A stretch of 47,619 nt of DNA, from the NCBI GenBank assembly GCA_003210895.1, contig QCUB01000005.1, forward strand, positions 1 through 47,619, written 5' to 3'. A program made the position numbers and the translations under genes. The notes under the pieces are model-generated. The model saw only the letters and a program-made list of their open reading frames with translations. It did no database searches and was not told where the DNA came from. Shown here piece by piece: positions 18,956 to 28,804 of the stretch (the stretch's first letter is position 1; each line of letters starts with the position of its first letter). Source of the DNA: Prochlorococcus sp. AG-676-M04. Its GTDB lineage: Bacteria; Cyanobacteriota; Cyanobacteriia; PCC-6307; Cyanobiaceae.

Positions 18956-18980
18956 TCAAGTATCAATATTTGATTCTTGA
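18956..18980. terminator. Bidirectional terminator candidate between ssb and the 60-aa gene
   Basis: TCAAG-T-ATCAA (18956-18966) pairs with TTGAT-T-CTTGA (18970-18980): ten base pairs, one T/T mismatch and a three-base loop. It starts two bases after the ssb stop and covers the stop and last codons of the opposing gene. On the minus strand it is followed by TTTAAAAAGG. Confidence 0.45.
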
Positions 18981-19138
18981 ACACGTATAATAAGTTTGCT
19001 TATTTTCCTCTCAAGATCAGCAAGTTCACTTCTAATCTCTGACCATTTGCCTTTATCAAGATTCTCCAACAACCATGCTCTATCTTGATCAAGTTTTGAA
19101 ATTAAATCTTCTTGATTTTTAGAATTAGGATCTTGCAT
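18956..19138 (-). CDS. Small helical protein of unknown function (60 aa)
   Basis: I recognise no family. Starting at the ATG at 19138 (MQDPNSKNQ), the protein is 60 aa, acidic/basic and almost certainly helical: DRAWLLENLDKGKWSEIRSELADLERKI has heptad-like hydrophobic spacing. It fills the gap between ssb and the DUF2854 gene with no slack, and its frame has normal codon use. It is divergent from DUF2854 across 30 bases. Confidence 0.6.
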   Translation of the reverse strand: MQDPNSKNQEDLISKLDQDRAWLLENLDKGKWSEIRSELADLERKISKLIIRVQESNIDT

Positions 19139-19168
19139 AATATTCAATAACTTTTCTAGTAAAACAAA

Positions 19169-19699
19169 ATGAAGAAATACCTATCTCCTGCAAACATAAT
19201 AACAGTCACAGGAGGTGTTTTAGCTTTTATTGGAATGACAGCTTATTTTACTGAATCAGTTAATTTAAGTGTTCCTACGTTCTTTTATGGAGTCCCTATT
19301 TTATTAATTGGACTTGGTTTGAAAACATCTGAAATACCCCCGGTTAAATTAGTAAATAGAAATGATTTCAAGGCAAATAGATTTAATAGGCCCAAAGAAT
19401 TAACCGAATTAGTTAGAGATGTAACCAGATGGAGGTATGGAATAAAAGCACATCTTGAATCTTCATTAGAGTCATTAAATTTATGGAATGAAGATAATCC
19501 TCCCCAACTTAAAGAGATTGAAGAAATTACAAAAGAAGAAAAGAATGGCTTTAGGATGAATTTTGAAATAAATGATGTTCCATATGAACAGTGGATTGAG
19601 AAACAAGATAGATTAAATAGGTTTTTTGTCAAAGGTCTTGAATCAGAATTTATTATCAACGATAATAAAAAGGAATTCGATTTGATTTTCTTCTATTAG
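19169..19699 (+). CDS. DUF2854 membrane protein
   Basis: The 176-aa protein has two adjacent membrane segments at about 8-27 and 34-51 (ITVTGGVLAFIGMTAYF; FFYGVPILLIGLGL), followed by a soluble domain with the conserved-looking FKANRFNRPKELTELVRDVTRW-type region and FEINDVPYEQWIEKQ. This matches DUF2854, a family of cyanobacteria and plastids with no established biochemical function. It precedes argB by 62 bases on the same strand. Confidence 0.75.
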   Translation: MKKYLSPANIITVTGGVLAFIGMTAYFTESVNLSVPTFFYGVPILLIGLGLKTSEIPPVKLVNRNDFKANRFNRPKELTELVRDVTRWRYGIKAHLESSLESLNLWNEDNPPQLKEIEEITKEEKNGFRMNFEINDVPYEQWIEKQDRLNRFFVKGLESEFIINDNKKEFDLIFFY

Positions 19700-19761
19700 A
19701 TATTTGAAAATATTTATGAAAATTCAATTTCTCAATTCAATCAAAATTCAAAACTCCTTTT

Positions 19762-20616
19762 ATGATGGATGATTCCCTAAGAGTATCAATATTAAGCGAA
19801 GCGCTTCCGTACATTCAAAGTTTTTCAGGTAGAAAAATTGTTATTAAGTATGGTGGTTCCATCATGGAAGAGGAAAAATTAAGAACAGCTTTCTTTAGAG
19901 ATATTGCTCTTTTATCAACTGTTGGTGTATGTCCCGTAGTAATACATGGCGGTGGTCCCGAAATAAATAATTGGCTAAACAAATTAGAGATATCGCCAAA
20001 GTTTAAAAATGGTTTAAGAGTTACCGATCAGAAAACAATGGAAATAGTTGAGATGGTGCTAATGGGAAGAGTAAATAAACAGATTGTGAGAGGAATCAAT
20101 AAAACAGGCTCGTTAGCTGTTGGGATTTCAGGACTAGATGGCAACTTAATTCAGTCAAGAGAATTAGGAGATGGAAGTCATGGATTAGTTGGAGAGGTAA
20201 CAAAAATTAACCCTGAAGTGTTAGACCCTCTAATTGAGAAAGGATATATTCCTGTCATTTCCAGTATTGGCTCTACAGTAGATGGCATTTCTCATAACAT
20301 AAATGCTGATTTCGTGGCAGGAGAGGTTGCTGCGGCAATAAATGCAGAAAAACTTATTCTTCTAACTGATACTCCAGGGATACTAAAAGAAAAAGAGGAC
20401 ACAAATAGTCTCGTAAAACAAATCAACCTAAAAGAGGCTAGAAAATTTATTGATAAAAATATCGTTTCAAATGGCATGCGCCCAAAAACGGAATGCTGTA
20501 TTAGATCATTAGCTCAGGGAGTAAAAGCTGCCCATATAATTGACGGAAGGATTGAACATTCATTACTTCTAGAAATTTTTACAAATTCAGGTATTGGAAC
20601 TATGATTAATGCTTGA
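19762..20616 (+). CDS. argB: N-acetylglutamate kinase
   Basis: ArgB phosphorylates N-acetylglutamate in arginine synthesis and in cyanobacteria is a target of PII signalling (established knowledge). The 284-aa protein has [29 protein letters not shown], the [19 protein letters not shown] segment and a C-terminal [14 protein letters not shown] that resembles the arginine- and PII-responsive helix region. The start could be either of two tandem ATGs (19762 or 19765). Its TGA is two bases before the ATG of the TPR-DUF3153 gene. Confidence 0.95.
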   Translation: MMDDSLRVSILSEALPYIQSFSGRKIVIKYGGSIMEEEKLRTAFFRDIALLSTVGVCPVVIHGGGPEINNWLNKLEISPKFKNGLRVTDQKTMEIVEMVLMGRVNKQIVRGINKTGSLAVGISGLDGNLIQSRELGDGSHGLVGEVTKINPEVLDPLIEKGYIPVISSIGSTVDGISHNINADFVAGEVAAAINAEKLILLTDTPGILKEKEDTNSLVKQINLKEARKFIDKNIVSNGMRPKTECCIRSLAQGVKAAHIIDGRIEHSLLLEIFTNSGIGTMINA

Positions 20617-20618
20617 AA

Positions 20619-21728
20619 ATGGATTCATACAAGAAAGTTGTTGAGACAGCAGAGTTTGCTCTTATTAAAGGAGAATATAATTTCTGTATTGAATATTTAT
20701 ACCCAATAATCGAATCTTACCCTCTCTCAAGTAAAGAGGGTGTTAATTTACGTACCATCATAATAACTGCCCTATCGGGAATTAATAAAAAGGAAGAGGC
20801 AAAACAATATTGCAAAGAACTTTTAAAATCTCATGATTATAAAGTAAGAGAAAACGCAAAGTATTTAATGGAAATTATCGATTCTCCTGAAATTAAAAAG
20901 CCTGAGAATTGGAATATTACTATTGAAAGAAACCCTAACTTTAACAAAAAATCTCTTACTTCTCTAAAGCCTAATAAAAATAAGAATAAGGATAAAAAGT
21001 TTATCAATACATCAAATATTCCAACTGGTGAAACAAAACCGTTTCAGAAAGGATTTGGACTTATCATTTCTCTATTTTTATTACTACTAATTCCACTTTT
21101 AAGCGGCTGCGTTAAAATTGAAAACACTCTTGATCTTAGTGAAATTGAATCAATTACTAATAATTTCAAAATTGAAAGCAAATATATAAAAAAATTACCT
21201 TGGCAAATAAATTTCGAACAAAAAATTAAAGAAATTCTTCCTGATTCAGAAATATCGAAAGGAGAATTAGATTTTTCCTTCAAAAATGAAAATTTAAGTA
21301 ACGAAAAAGCTCAAGAAACTCTTTATAAAATTCAAAAAACTGCTGGAGAATTGTTAGGAGAATCAACAGATCTAAAAATTAATAGTTTTGAAAATAATTT
21401 TTTCTTTTTAAAAAAATATAATTACAGGATAGATTTTGATCTTCAGAATCTTAAATCTTTTGACGATTTAGAACTATCATTCAATATTATTAACCCAAGT
21501 AAAGTTAGCGTTCGAGGTCAAAAAAATCCTAATTTAGAAATATCTAAAAACTTTATAAAGTGGAAATTAATTCCTGGAGAAATCAATAAATTAGAATTCT
21601 CATTTTGGAATTGGAACAAATTATTAATAGGTTTTTTACTTATTCTATTGATACTATTGCTATCTTATTTTGTAAGGTTTTATAGATACCAGATAGGTTC
21701 TAACTTACCAGAACTTCCCTCTAATTAG
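20619..21728 (+). CDS. TPR-like N-terminal domain fused to a DUF3153 membrane/lipoprotein-like domain
   Basis: The 369-aa protein has an N-terminal helical-repeat region (about 1-85, TPR-like: AEFALIKGEYNFCIEYLYPII), a basic Asn/Lys linker, a membrane segment at about 146-162 ending LLSGC (Cys164, lipobox-like), an extracytoplasmic DUF3153-like domain, and a second membrane helix near 333-352 (LLIGFLLILLILLLSYFVRF). DUF3153 proteins in cyanobacteria are usually described as short lipoproteins; the fused N-terminal domain is the odd part. I prefer the ATG at 20619 over the TTG at 20613 that overlaps argB. Function is unknown. Confidence 0.75.
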   Translation: MDSYKKVVETAEFALIKGEYNFCIEYLYPIIESYPLSSKEGVNLRTIIITALSGINKKEEAKQYCKELLKSHDYKVRENAKYLMEIIDSPEIKKPENWNITIERNPNFNKKSLTSLKPNKNKNKDKKFINTSNIPTGETKPFQKGFGLIISLFLLLLIPLLSGCVKIENTLDLSEIESITNNFKIESKYIKKLPWQINFEQKIKEILPDSEISKGELDFSFKNENLSNEKAQETLYKIQKTAGELLGESTDLKINSFENNFFFLKKYNYRIDFDLQNLKSFDDLELSFNIINPSKVSVRGQKNPNLEISKNFIKWKLIPGEINKLEFSFWNWNKLLIGFLLILLILLLSYFVRFYRYQIGSNLPELPSN

Positions 21729-24002
21729 CTATAACTCTACTGGATTTAGATCAATTGATAAAAAAACATTTTTAGGAATTATTTTCCATAAATTAGTCCT
21801 ATTTGGTAAAGGCAATTCCGAGTTTTCTGGACCATGAATTAATATTTGCCACCTAAATTTATTTCCAACTTTTGCTATTAAACTTGGGGCAGGACCTATT
21901 ACCATCCATTGATTATCTTTACAATAACTTTTCAAATATTGCGCCAGATTAGCCGCAGTGCTTTCAGTAGATTCATGGTTTTCTCCAGAAATTTTTAAAA
22001 GGCATACCCTACAAAAAGGAAAAAGTTTTGCATCTTTTCTTAACTTAGAGTTTTCAGCTAAAAATCCCTCATAATCTCTATTTTTGAGGAATGAGATCAC
22101 AGGATGACTTGGTTTATATGTTTGAAAAATAACCTTTCCTGGTTTTATGGCTCTACCTGCTCTACCAGCTAATTGTAGAAATAATTGTAATGATTTTTCT
22201 TCTGCAGAAATGTCTGGACGGTGAAGTAATCCATCTGCGGCGATAACCACTGAAAGAGTAACATTGGGAATATCGATACCTTTTGCTAACATTTGAGTCC
22301 CCACAAGAATATCTGCATTTCCATTGGAAAACTTTGAGAGAATATTTCTATGACCATCTTTACCTGAGGTAGTATCTCTATCAAAACGAAGTACCTTTAA
22401 TTCAGGAAATTCATTATTCAAGAACTCAATTACTCTTTGACTCCCTATACCAAAAGGCTTAAAGGCATTTGATTTGCAATCTGGGCAAGTGTTGTTAAGT
22501 TTTGCTTTATGGTCACACCAGTGACAACTAAGCCACTTTTTACCTTTTGAGCCTAAATGCACTGATAAAGGCACGTCACAATTAGGGCAATTTATTATAA
22601 ATCCACAATTTCTACAACTTAAAAACCCGTTATAACCTCTCCTAGGAATCAAAACTATTGCTTGTTCCTGCTTATCTTTAAGCTGAGAGATTAATTCTAA
22701 TAATTCGCTACAAAAAATTTTGGTATTTCCCTTTTGGAATTCATCGCGCATATCAACAACTTTAATTTCTGGTATTACAGTATTAGATATTCTTTCTCTC
22801 ATTCTCAGCAACCTTAACTTTTTTTCAAAAACAACACTTTTCCAAGTCCTCATTGAAGGTGTTGCACTTCCAAAAATTAACTTTGCAGGATTTCTTTTTA
22901 CTCTTTCAAAAGCAACATCTCTTGCATCGTAACAAGGCATTGGGCTCTCTTGCTTATATGAAATATCATGTTCTTCATCCATTATTATTAATCCTAAATT
23001 CCGAATAGGAAGAAACACTGCTGACCTTGTGCCAATTACAATAAAAGGTTCATCTTCATCTATTATCTTCTTCCAAACTAAGGTTCTATGCCTAGAAGAA
23101 CAATTACTATGATACTCATACACCTCACATTGAAATCTTTTACTAAATCTATCGATAAGTTGAGGAATTAGTCCTATTTCTGGAGCAAGTATTAAACAGC
23201 TCTTTTTATTTAGTAGTTGATCTTCAGCCATTCTCATATAAACTTCTGTTTTCCCAGAACCTGTTTCTCCCCATAGCAAAAAAACACTTCCAGGTTGCGT
23301 CTCTTTCATTTCCATATATACTTTTTTTTGCTCCTGCGTAAGATTTGGTTTTTTTAATTCAATAACATCATTTTTGTAAGAGCTAAGTTTATTACTTAAT
23401 ATTTTTTTTCTTTTAGTCTTGATTAATAAGTTTTTACTAACCATTGAATTAATAAGATTTGAATTAAAGCCGAGCTTAAGTAATTCGCTTTGCCAGTTAC
23501 CTCTCTGACGCAAAAAATGTATTAGTGAAAGTTCTCTCTGACTTAATTCATCATTACTGAATTCCAAATCTTTTTGGGATTCAATCCATATTTGATATTT
23601 GCAGTTTTGAGATATTTTTTTATATTTACCAATCCATCCAGGGGGGAAAGCTGTCTTAAACATTTTTGAGCTGCTTACACGATAAAATAAAGCTAGAGCT
23701 TCCAACCATTCTCTCCACCAGTCTTGAATAACCTTTTTTTGGACAATACCCTCTATAAACGAATATTTAAACTTAGATACCTTTTTAAAATCTTTTTTAA
23801 CTTTTTCAATTTTTAAAAAAGGATTTTTGGCAATCGCTAATCCGTTTAATAATCTTCCTTTAAGTTTTACTGAAACAATATCTCCAACTTCTACACCGAG
23901 ATTATTTCCATCTATATAAGAAAAACTATTACTATGACTACCAATATCAAGTAAAACCTCAAACTTATATGAGGTATTTGATAAATCATTACTTGCCGGC
24001 AT
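21729..24002 (-). CDS. priA: Primosomal replication restart helicase PriA
   Basis: PriA reloads the replicative helicase at stalled forks and interacts with SSB. The 757-aa protein (ATG at 24002) has an N-terminal DNA-binding region, helicase Walker A LLWGETGSGKTEVY, the DEEH box, GSATPSM, and a zinc-binding insertion with eight cysteines (CRNCGFIINCPNC and CHWCDHKAKLNNTCPDC). Helicase motifs V and VI follow in ILVGTQMLAKGIDIPN and QLAGRAGR. The length is normal. It converges on the DUF3153 gene with no gap and is divergent from rpoD across the largest gap in the window. Confidence 0.96.
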   Translation of the reverse strand: MPASNDLSNTSYKFEVLLDIGSHSNSFSYIDGNNLGVEVGDIVSVKLKGRLLNGLAIAKNPFLKIEKVKKDFKKVSKFKYSFIEGIVQKKVIQDWWREWLEALALFYRVSSSKMFKTAFPPGWIGKYKKISQNCKYQIWIESQKDLEFSNDELSQRELSLIHFLRQRGNWQSELLKLGFNSNLINSMVSKNLLIKTKRKKILSNKLSSYKNDVIELKKPNLTQEQKKVYMEMKETQPGSVFLLWGETGSGKTEVYMRMAEDQLLNKKSCLILAPEIGLIPQLIDRFSKRFQCEVYEYHSNCSSRHRTLVWKKIIDEDEPFIVIGTRSAVFLPIRNLGLIIMDEEHDISYKQESPMPCYDARDVAFERVKRNPAKLIFGSATPSMRTWKSVVFEKKLRLLRMRERISNTVIPEIKVVDMRDEFQKGNTKIFCSELLELISQLKDKQEQAIVLIPRRGYNGFLSCRNCGFIINCPNCDVPLSVHLGSKGKKWLSCHWCDHKAKLNNTCPDCKSNAFKPFGIGSQRVIEFLNNEFPELKVLRFDRDTTSGKDGHRNILSKFSNGNADILVGTQMLAKGIDIPNVTLSVVIAADGLLHRPDISAEEKSLQLFLQLAGRAGRAIKPGKVIFQTYKPSHPVISFLKNRDYEGFLAENSKLRKDAKLFPFCRVCLLKISGENHESTESTAANLAQYLKSYCKDNQWMVIGPAPSLIAKVGNKFRWQILIHGPENSELPLPNRTNLWKIIPKNVFLSIDLNPVEL

Positions 24003-24333
24003 CAAAACTTTTTCTTAGTATTAGATTGTTGAACATTCCACAAAGTGTTTTTGCACATTGTAAGTATCCTGTTCTTAAGGGAGACATGAAGCTTTGATCA
24101 TTGAGTGAAAATTCAAAAATTGATCTGCCAGTCTGAGAAATCCCAAGACTTTTTACTTTAGGTAATCTATAACACTATTTAAATTTTTCAACAATTTAAA
24201 AAAAACTTTATCTATTCACTATTCCTGTGAGTTAGTTCTTTTAATCCTTAAGGCAAATTTTTACTACTAAATGTATAAAATCGCCCTAATTAAAATTTTA
24301 CCTAGTTAAATTCACCGTAGAAAGGAGTCCATT
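24003..24333. other. 331-base intergenic region between priA and rpoD
   Basis: This is the only gap above 300 bases. It holds no coding frame worth calling. Bases 24060-24150 are less AT-rich than the rest. Near 24130-24154 AGTCT and AGACT pair around an 11-base loop and are followed by TTTT, resembling a plus-strand terminator. TATAAA at 24274-24279 is a candidate -10 for rpoD, and AGGAG (24323-24327) is a good ribosome binding site six bases before the ATG. A small RNA or a premature stop of the rpoD leader is possible. Confidence 0.5.
24130..24154 (+). terminator. Terminator-like hairpin upstream of rpoD
   Basis: AGTCT (24130-24134) pairs with AGACT (24146-24150), followed directly by four T. 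The stem is only five pairs. It lies about 180 bases before rpoD with no plus-strand gene upstream, so it would end a non-coding RNA or attenuate the rpoD leader. Confidence 0.25.
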
Positions 24334-25485
24334 ATGTGTCCAGTTGCAGCAGAATCAAAAAATTCTAATCCTAGTTCTAAGAAAAAAATTAATAAAAAAA
24401 TTGATTCGAATTTAGAAAACAGTCGAGAAGAAGAAAAAATTATCAAAAACCAAGATTCTATTCAAAACAATGATGAATTCAATGGTTCAGATGATGAAGC
24501 CAAAGCTCTTGGAAATATAAAGCTTGGACCAAAGGGAATATACACGGAAGATTCAATAAGAGTTTATCTTCAGGAAATTGGAAGGATTAGATTATTAAGA
24601 CCTGATGAAGAAATTGAACTTGCTAGAAAAATAGCGGATCTACTCCAACTTGAAGAGTTAGCTACACAATACGAGTCTGAGAAAGGACATTTTCCGTCAG
24701 TCAGAGAATGGGCTGAATTAATAGACATGCCTCTTTCAAAATTTAGAAGAAGACTTCTCTTAGGAAGAAGAGCTAAAGAGAAGATGGTTCAATCTAATTT
24801 AAGATTAGTTGTCTCTATTGCTAAGAAATATATGAATAGAGGGTTATCTTTTCAAGATTTAATCCAAGAAGGAAGCTTAGGTTTAATAAGGGCTGCAGAA
24901 AAATTTGACCATGAAAAAGGTTATAAATTTTCTACCTATGCAACTTGGTGGATTCGTCAAGCGATAACAAGAGCGATAGCAGATCAAAGTAGAACTATCA
25001 GATTACCTGTTCACTTATATGAGACAATTTCTAGAATTAAAAAAACAACAAAAGTTCTTAGTCAAGAATTTGGAAGAAAGCCTAGCGAAGAAGAAATAGC
25101 TGAGAGTATGGAAATGACAATTGAAAAATTAAGATTTATAGCTAAAAGTGCTCAGCTTCCAATTTCGCTAGAGACGCCTATTGGTAAAGAAGAAGATTCA
25201 AGGCTTGGAGACTTTATAGAGGCTGATATTGAGAATCCAGAACAAGATGTCTCTAAAACTTTGTTGAGAGAGGATTTAGAAGGGGTTTTAGCAACTCTAA
25301 GCCCAAGGGAAAGGGATGTACTAAGACTGCGCTATGGAATAGATGATGGAAGGATGAAGACTCTTGAAGAGATAGGGCAAATTTTTGATGTCACAAGAGA
25401 AAGAATTAGACAAATAGAGGCAAAAGCGCTTAGAAAGCTAAGGCATCCAAACAGAAATGGAGTTTTAAAGGAATATATTAAATAA
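24334..25485 (+). CDS. rpoD: Principal RNA polymerase sigma factor (sigma-70, SigA type)
   Basis: The 383-aa protein has an acidic/basic low-complexity N-terminus (1-60), region 1.2 ([15 protein letters not shown], from about residue 74), region 2 with [20 protein letters not shown] and the promoter -10 reading helix [13 protein letters not shown] (199-211), region 3, and region 4.2 with the [23 protein letters not shown] (343-362). This is the cyanobacterial group 1 layout. Group 2 paralogs are similar, so the principal assignment leans on the full N-terminal region and the strong ribosome binding site. hemC follows on the same strand after 95 bases. Confidence 0.88.
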   Translation: MCPVAAESKNSNPSSKKKINKKIDSNLENSREEEKIIKNQDSIQNNDEFNGSDDEAKALGNIKLGPKGIYTEDSIRVYLQEIGRIRLLRPDEEIELARKIADLLQLEELATQYESEKGHFPSVREWAELIDMPLSKFRRRLLLGRRAKEKMVQSNLRLVVSIAKKYMNRGLSFQDLIQEGSLGLIRAAEKFDHEKGYKFSTYATWWIRQAITRAIADQSRTIRLPVHLYETISRIKKTTKVLSQEFGRKPSEEEIAESMEMTIEKLRFIAKSAQLPISLETPIGKEEDSRLGDFIEADIENPEQDVSKTLLREDLEGVLATLSPRERDVLRLRYGIDDGRMKTLEEIGQIFDVTRERIRQIEAKALRKLRHPNRNGVLKEYIK

Positions 25486-25510
25486 AAAAGTTAAATATAA
25501 TTTTTCAGCT

Positions 25511-25540
25511 TTGATATGTTGCCAAATATTGTCTTAAGAT
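25511..25540 (+). promoter_or_regulatory. Candidate sigma-70 promoter for hemC
   Basis: TTGATA (25511-25516, five of six matches to TTGACA) is followed after 18 bases by TAAGAT (25535-25540, four of six matches). The hemC ATG lies 40 bases downstream. It would give hemC a promoter of its own after rpoD. Confidence 0.45.
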
Positions 25541-25580
25541 AGATGCGACTTGTTCTTAAACCTAATTAAACCAATATTTA

Positions 25581-26528
25581 ATGACTAAATTTAAATTGAA
25601 AATAGCTAGTAGAAGAAGTAAATTAGCAATGGTTCAAACATTATGGGTTAAAGAGCAATTAGAAAAAAATATTCCTAATTTGGAAGTATCTATAGAGGCT
25701 ATGGCAACTCAAGGCGACAAAATACTTGATGTCGCTTTAGCGAAAATAGGAGATAAAGGTCTTTTTACAAAAGAACTCGAAGCTCAAATGCTAATAGGTC
25801 ATGCAGATATTGCAGTGCATTCCTTAAAAGATTTGCCTACTAATTTACCTAATGGACTTACATTAGGATGTATTACAAAAAGAGAAGATCCTTCAGATGC
25901 TTTAGTAGTTAACAAAAAAAATAAAATATATCAATTAGAAAGTTTACCTTCAGGTTCAATTGTTGGGACAAGTTCCTTAAGGAGACTTGCTCAATTAAGA
26001 TATAAATTTCCGCATCTTAATTTCAGAGATATTAGGGGAAATGTTATTACAAGAATAGAAAAACTAGATTCTGGAGAATTTGACTGTATTATTCTGGCTG
26101 CAGCGGGTTTAAAAAGATTAGGATTTGAATCAAGAATTCACCAAATAATTCCTAATGAGATTTCCCTCCATGCGGTTGGTCAAGGTGCTTTAGGAATAGA
26201 ATGTAAATCTGATGATAAAGAAGTTCTTAAAATTATAAGTGTCCTAGAAGATAAGGTCTCAAGCCAAAGATGTTTAGCCGAAAGATCTTTCTTAAGAGAA
26301 CTTGAAGGGGGATGTCAAGTTCCTATAGGCGTTAATAGTAGTATTCAAAATGATGAAATATCACTAATAGGAATGGTCGCATCCATTGATGGCAAAAGAC
26401 TTATTAAAGATGAATCAATAGGAAATATTAAATATCCAGAGGGAGTTGGGAAGAAATTAGCTGACAAGCTAAAACTTCAGGGAGCAGATAAAATTCTTTC
26501 GGAAATATTTGAACAATATAGAGATTAA
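25581..26528 (+). CDS. hemC: Hydroxymethylbilane synthase (porphobilinogen deaminase)
   Basis: HemC polymerises four porphobilinogen units into hydroxymethylbilane for heme, chlorophyll and B12. The 315-aa length is normal, with [62 protein letters not shown] and the dipyrromethane-cofactor cysteine in [12 protein letters not shown]. It lies downstream of the principal sigma factor and converges on a pyrophosphatase gene across a nine-pair palindrome. Confidence 0.97.
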   Translation: MTKFKLKIASRRSKLAMVQTLWVKEQLEKNIPNLEVSIEAMATQGDKILDVALAKIGDKGLFTKELEAQMLIGHADIAVHSLKDLPTNLPNGLTLGCITKREDPSDALVVNKKNKIYQLESLPSGSIVGTSSLRRLAQLRYKFPHLNFRDIRGNVITRIEKLDSGEFDCIILAAAGLKRLGFESRIHQIIPNEISLHAVGQGALGIECKSDDKEVLKIISVLEDKVSSQRCLAERSFLRELEGGCQVPIGVNSSIQNDEISLIGMVASIDGKRLIKDESIGNIKYPEGVGKKLADKLKLQGADKILSEIFEQYRD

Positions 26529-26544
26529 TAATATTTTATTAATC
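26523..26544. terminator. Bidirectional terminator candidate between hemC and ppa paralog 2
   Basis: GATTAATAA (26523-26531) and TTATTAATC (26536-26544) are perfect complements around TATT. Each arm contains a GAT-TAA, the last codon and stop of hemC on one strand and of the pyrophosphatase on the other, so the two genes end inside one symmetric hairpin without any GC-rich stem. Confidence 0.45.
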
Positions 26545-27126
26545 AACTAATTTAGGTTCAATTTCTTTTTGATATCTAGACTCACAATCATGGATTACTT
26601 TTACAGCTTCTTCAATTCCATAAAAGCCATTAACATTACATGTACCTGGTTTTTTTAGATCTTTATAATGTTCCCAGTAATACTTGGTCTCATTAAGCCA
26701 ATGTATCCCAAGATCCTCAAAAGTATGAATATGATCCATTCTTTTATCATCGGATAGGACAGCAATTACTTTGTCATCAACTTCTCCTCCATCATCAAAT
26801 TTCATCACTCCTATGATCCTTGACTCTACAATTGAGCCAGGCACTAAGGGTTCTGTAACTCCAACTATTTCAATATCAAGTGGATCACCATCTTCATCCC
26901 ATGTTCTTGGAATACATCCATAAGCAAAAGGATATGCGAGTGATGAATAACCCACTCTATCGAGTTTCAAATGTCCAGTTTCAGTAATTAACTCATACTT
27001 ATTTATCGTATTAGAATTCAACTCGACAATTGTATTAACGACTGATTTAGTATTGTCTGTAAAAGCATCTAAAATATGCAATAAATTTGGAGTAACTCTA
27101 CTTGGAGGTTGATTAAGGTTTGCCAT
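26539..27126 (-). CDS. Family I inorganic pyrophosphatase, paralog 2 with intact active site
   Basis: The 195-aa protein keeps the family I catalytic set: NTINKYELI (Lys and Glu), LDRVGYSSLAYPFAYGCIPRT, the full DGDPLDIEIV acidic motif, FDDGGEVDDKVIAVL, and WEHYKDL with Tyr-Lys. It belongs to a different subgroup from the first PPase (11251-11799), which has lost two of these positions, so this copy is probably the main cytosolic pyrophosphatase. The ATG at 27126 (MANLNQPPSR) is chosen over the TTG one codon upstream. The M32 peptidase gene lies 61 bases upstream on the same strand. Confidence 0.9.
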   Translation of the reverse strand: MANLNQPPSRVTPNLLHILDAFTDNTKSVVNTIVELNSNTINKYELITETGHLKLDRVGYSSLAYPFAYGCIPRTWDEDGDPLDIEIVGVTEPLVPGSIVESRIIGVMKFDDGGEVDDKVIAVLSDDKRMDHIHTFEDLGIHWLNETKYYWEHYKDLKKPGTCNVNGFYGIEEAVKVIHDCESRYQKEIEPKLVD

Positions 27127-27187
27127 CAAAAAATTATTTTTATTTATCCTACATTCTAATACTCAATCAAATTCTAAAACGTAATTT

Positions 27188-28693
27188 TTAGCAGAATTCT
27201 TTTATTTTCGATCTCAAATGATTCACAAAGAAATTTGATGTTAGTTCCTCTCCTGTCACATTTCTAACTAATTCCATAGAGTTAAGAGATCTTCCATAGG
27301 TATGAATATTATTTTTTAACCATAAAATTATTTTTTCATATTCTCCATTTTCAATTAAATTATCAATTAATCCTATTTCCTTTTCCATTTGTGAAGAGAT
27401 TTGTGCACTTATAAGATGACCTAACAAGTATGAAGGGAAATATCCAAAGGCTCCTTCACTCCAATGAACATCTTGCAAACAACCTTCTGCATCATTAGAT
27501 GGTCTAATTCCTAATAGTTCCTCATATCTTTTATTCCATTCTGATGGAACATCTTTCGCTTCTAAATCTCCTTCAATTAAATCTATTTCAAGTTCAGTTC
27601 TAATTAAAATATGCAATCCATAACTTAATTCATCTGCCTCAACTCTATTTAAGCCTGCTTTTAAATGATTAACAGATTTCCAAAGTTCTAAATGATTATT
27701 TAAAGAACAGCCTTCAGAAACAAAATGCTTGAAAAACCTTTTAGAAAAAGATTTTGATTTAACTATCCTATTTTCCCAAAATAAAGATTGGCTTTCATGA
27801 ACACCCATTGATGTTGCTTGACCCAAAGGCCATGCAAACCATTGATGACTTTGTGAAGGCAACCCCTGTTCATAAATCGAATGCCCCCACTCATGAGCAG
27901 TAGCAAGAAAACTTGATAAGGGTTCCCCTTTAACAATCCTAGTAGTAATCCTATAATCGTCTGGGCCTAAAGTAATAGAAAACGGATGGGGGGATTTAGC
28001 AACCACAACTAGATCTTCGTCTCTCCCAAACTCATCAAGTAATTTAGAACATAAATTTTGCTGAGATTTGGGGCTTAAATCCCAGTTATATTTTTCTGAT
28101 TGGTTGAGATCACTTATTAGAGATGGAATAGTTTCTTTAAGTGGCTGAAAAATATTATTCAACCACTCCAATGTTAAATCAGGCTCGAAAGGTTGAGCTA
28201 AAGTTTCCCAAGGTGTATATGTATCGGATATTTGCTTTGCTTCCTCAATACGTAATTTGATCAATTCTTTAAAAATTGGCAAGAAAATCTCAAAATCTGA
28301 TTTTCTTTTTGCTTCTTGCCAACTTTCATAACCTTTTGATTTAGCCTTAGCAAGTGATTCAACTAATTTAGGATCTAAATTTTTTTGCCTATTAAATTCC
28401 TTGATTAACAATTCAATATTTCTTTTTTTACTTTGAATAATTTCTTGACTTAATGATTGATCTAAGCAACCTAAAAACTCATCCTGAGCAGCTTTAATTA
28501 AATCTGAAAACTCTTCTGAAGAATTTCTTTTATGTAGTATTTTTGCAATATAAGTAAGTTGTTCAGATCTCCAAGACGCTCCTTTCTTTGGCATGCCCGT
28601 ATTTTGATCCCAATAAAGAGCGCTCTGTATTGAGCCTAATATTTGAGTTTCTTTTAAATAAGCTCCGAGCTTATTCCATTCATTTTCAGCCAA
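27188..28693 (-). CDS. M32-family (Taq-type) metallocarboxypeptidase
   Basis: The 501-aa protein matches thermostable carboxypeptidase Taq: an N-terminal helical region with SALYWDQNTGMPKKG, LGPDDYRITTRI, and the zinc site ATAHEWGHSIYEQGLP (HExxH form HEWGH), then HESQSLFWENR, which supplies the downstream Glu ligand, and a C-terminal GYFPSYLLGHLISAQ segment. The family removes C-terminal residues from peptides in the cytosol. The start is TTG (AENEWNKLGAYLKETQ) with no in-frame ATG nearby. It is divergent from YjbQ. Confidence 0.92.
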   Translation of the reverse strand: MAENEWNKLGAYLKETQILGSIQSALYWDQNTGMPKKGASWRSEQLTYIAKILHKRNSSEEFSDLIKAAQDEFLGCLDQSLSQEIIQSKKRNIELLIKEFNRQKNLDPKLVESLAKAKSKGYESWQEAKRKSDFEIFLPIFKELIKLRIEEAKQISDTYTPWETLAQPFEPDLTLEWLNNIFQPLKETIPSLISDLNQSEKYNWDLSPKSQQNLCSKLLDEFGRDEDLVVVAKSPHPFSITLGPDDYRITTRIVKGEPLSSFLATAHEWGHSIYEQGLPSQSHQWFAWPLGQATSMGVHESQSLFWENRIVKSKSFSKRFFKHFVSEGCSLNNHLELWKSVNHLKAGLNRVEADELSYGLHILIRTELEIDLIEGDLEAKDVPSEWNKRYEELLGIRPSNDAEGCLQDVHWSEGAFGYFPSYLLGHLISAQISSQMEKEIGLIDNLIENGEYEKIILWLKNNIHTYGRSLNSMELVRNVTGEELTSNFFVNHLRSKIKEFC

Positions 28694-28804
28694 GAATATT
28701 TGTATTGATTATTATGTATTTTAAGACAAAAATATTGTTCTAAGTATAAAAAATTTCAAAGTATATGCATAATATGATATTGATTATTAGGACTTAAAAT
28801 ATTT

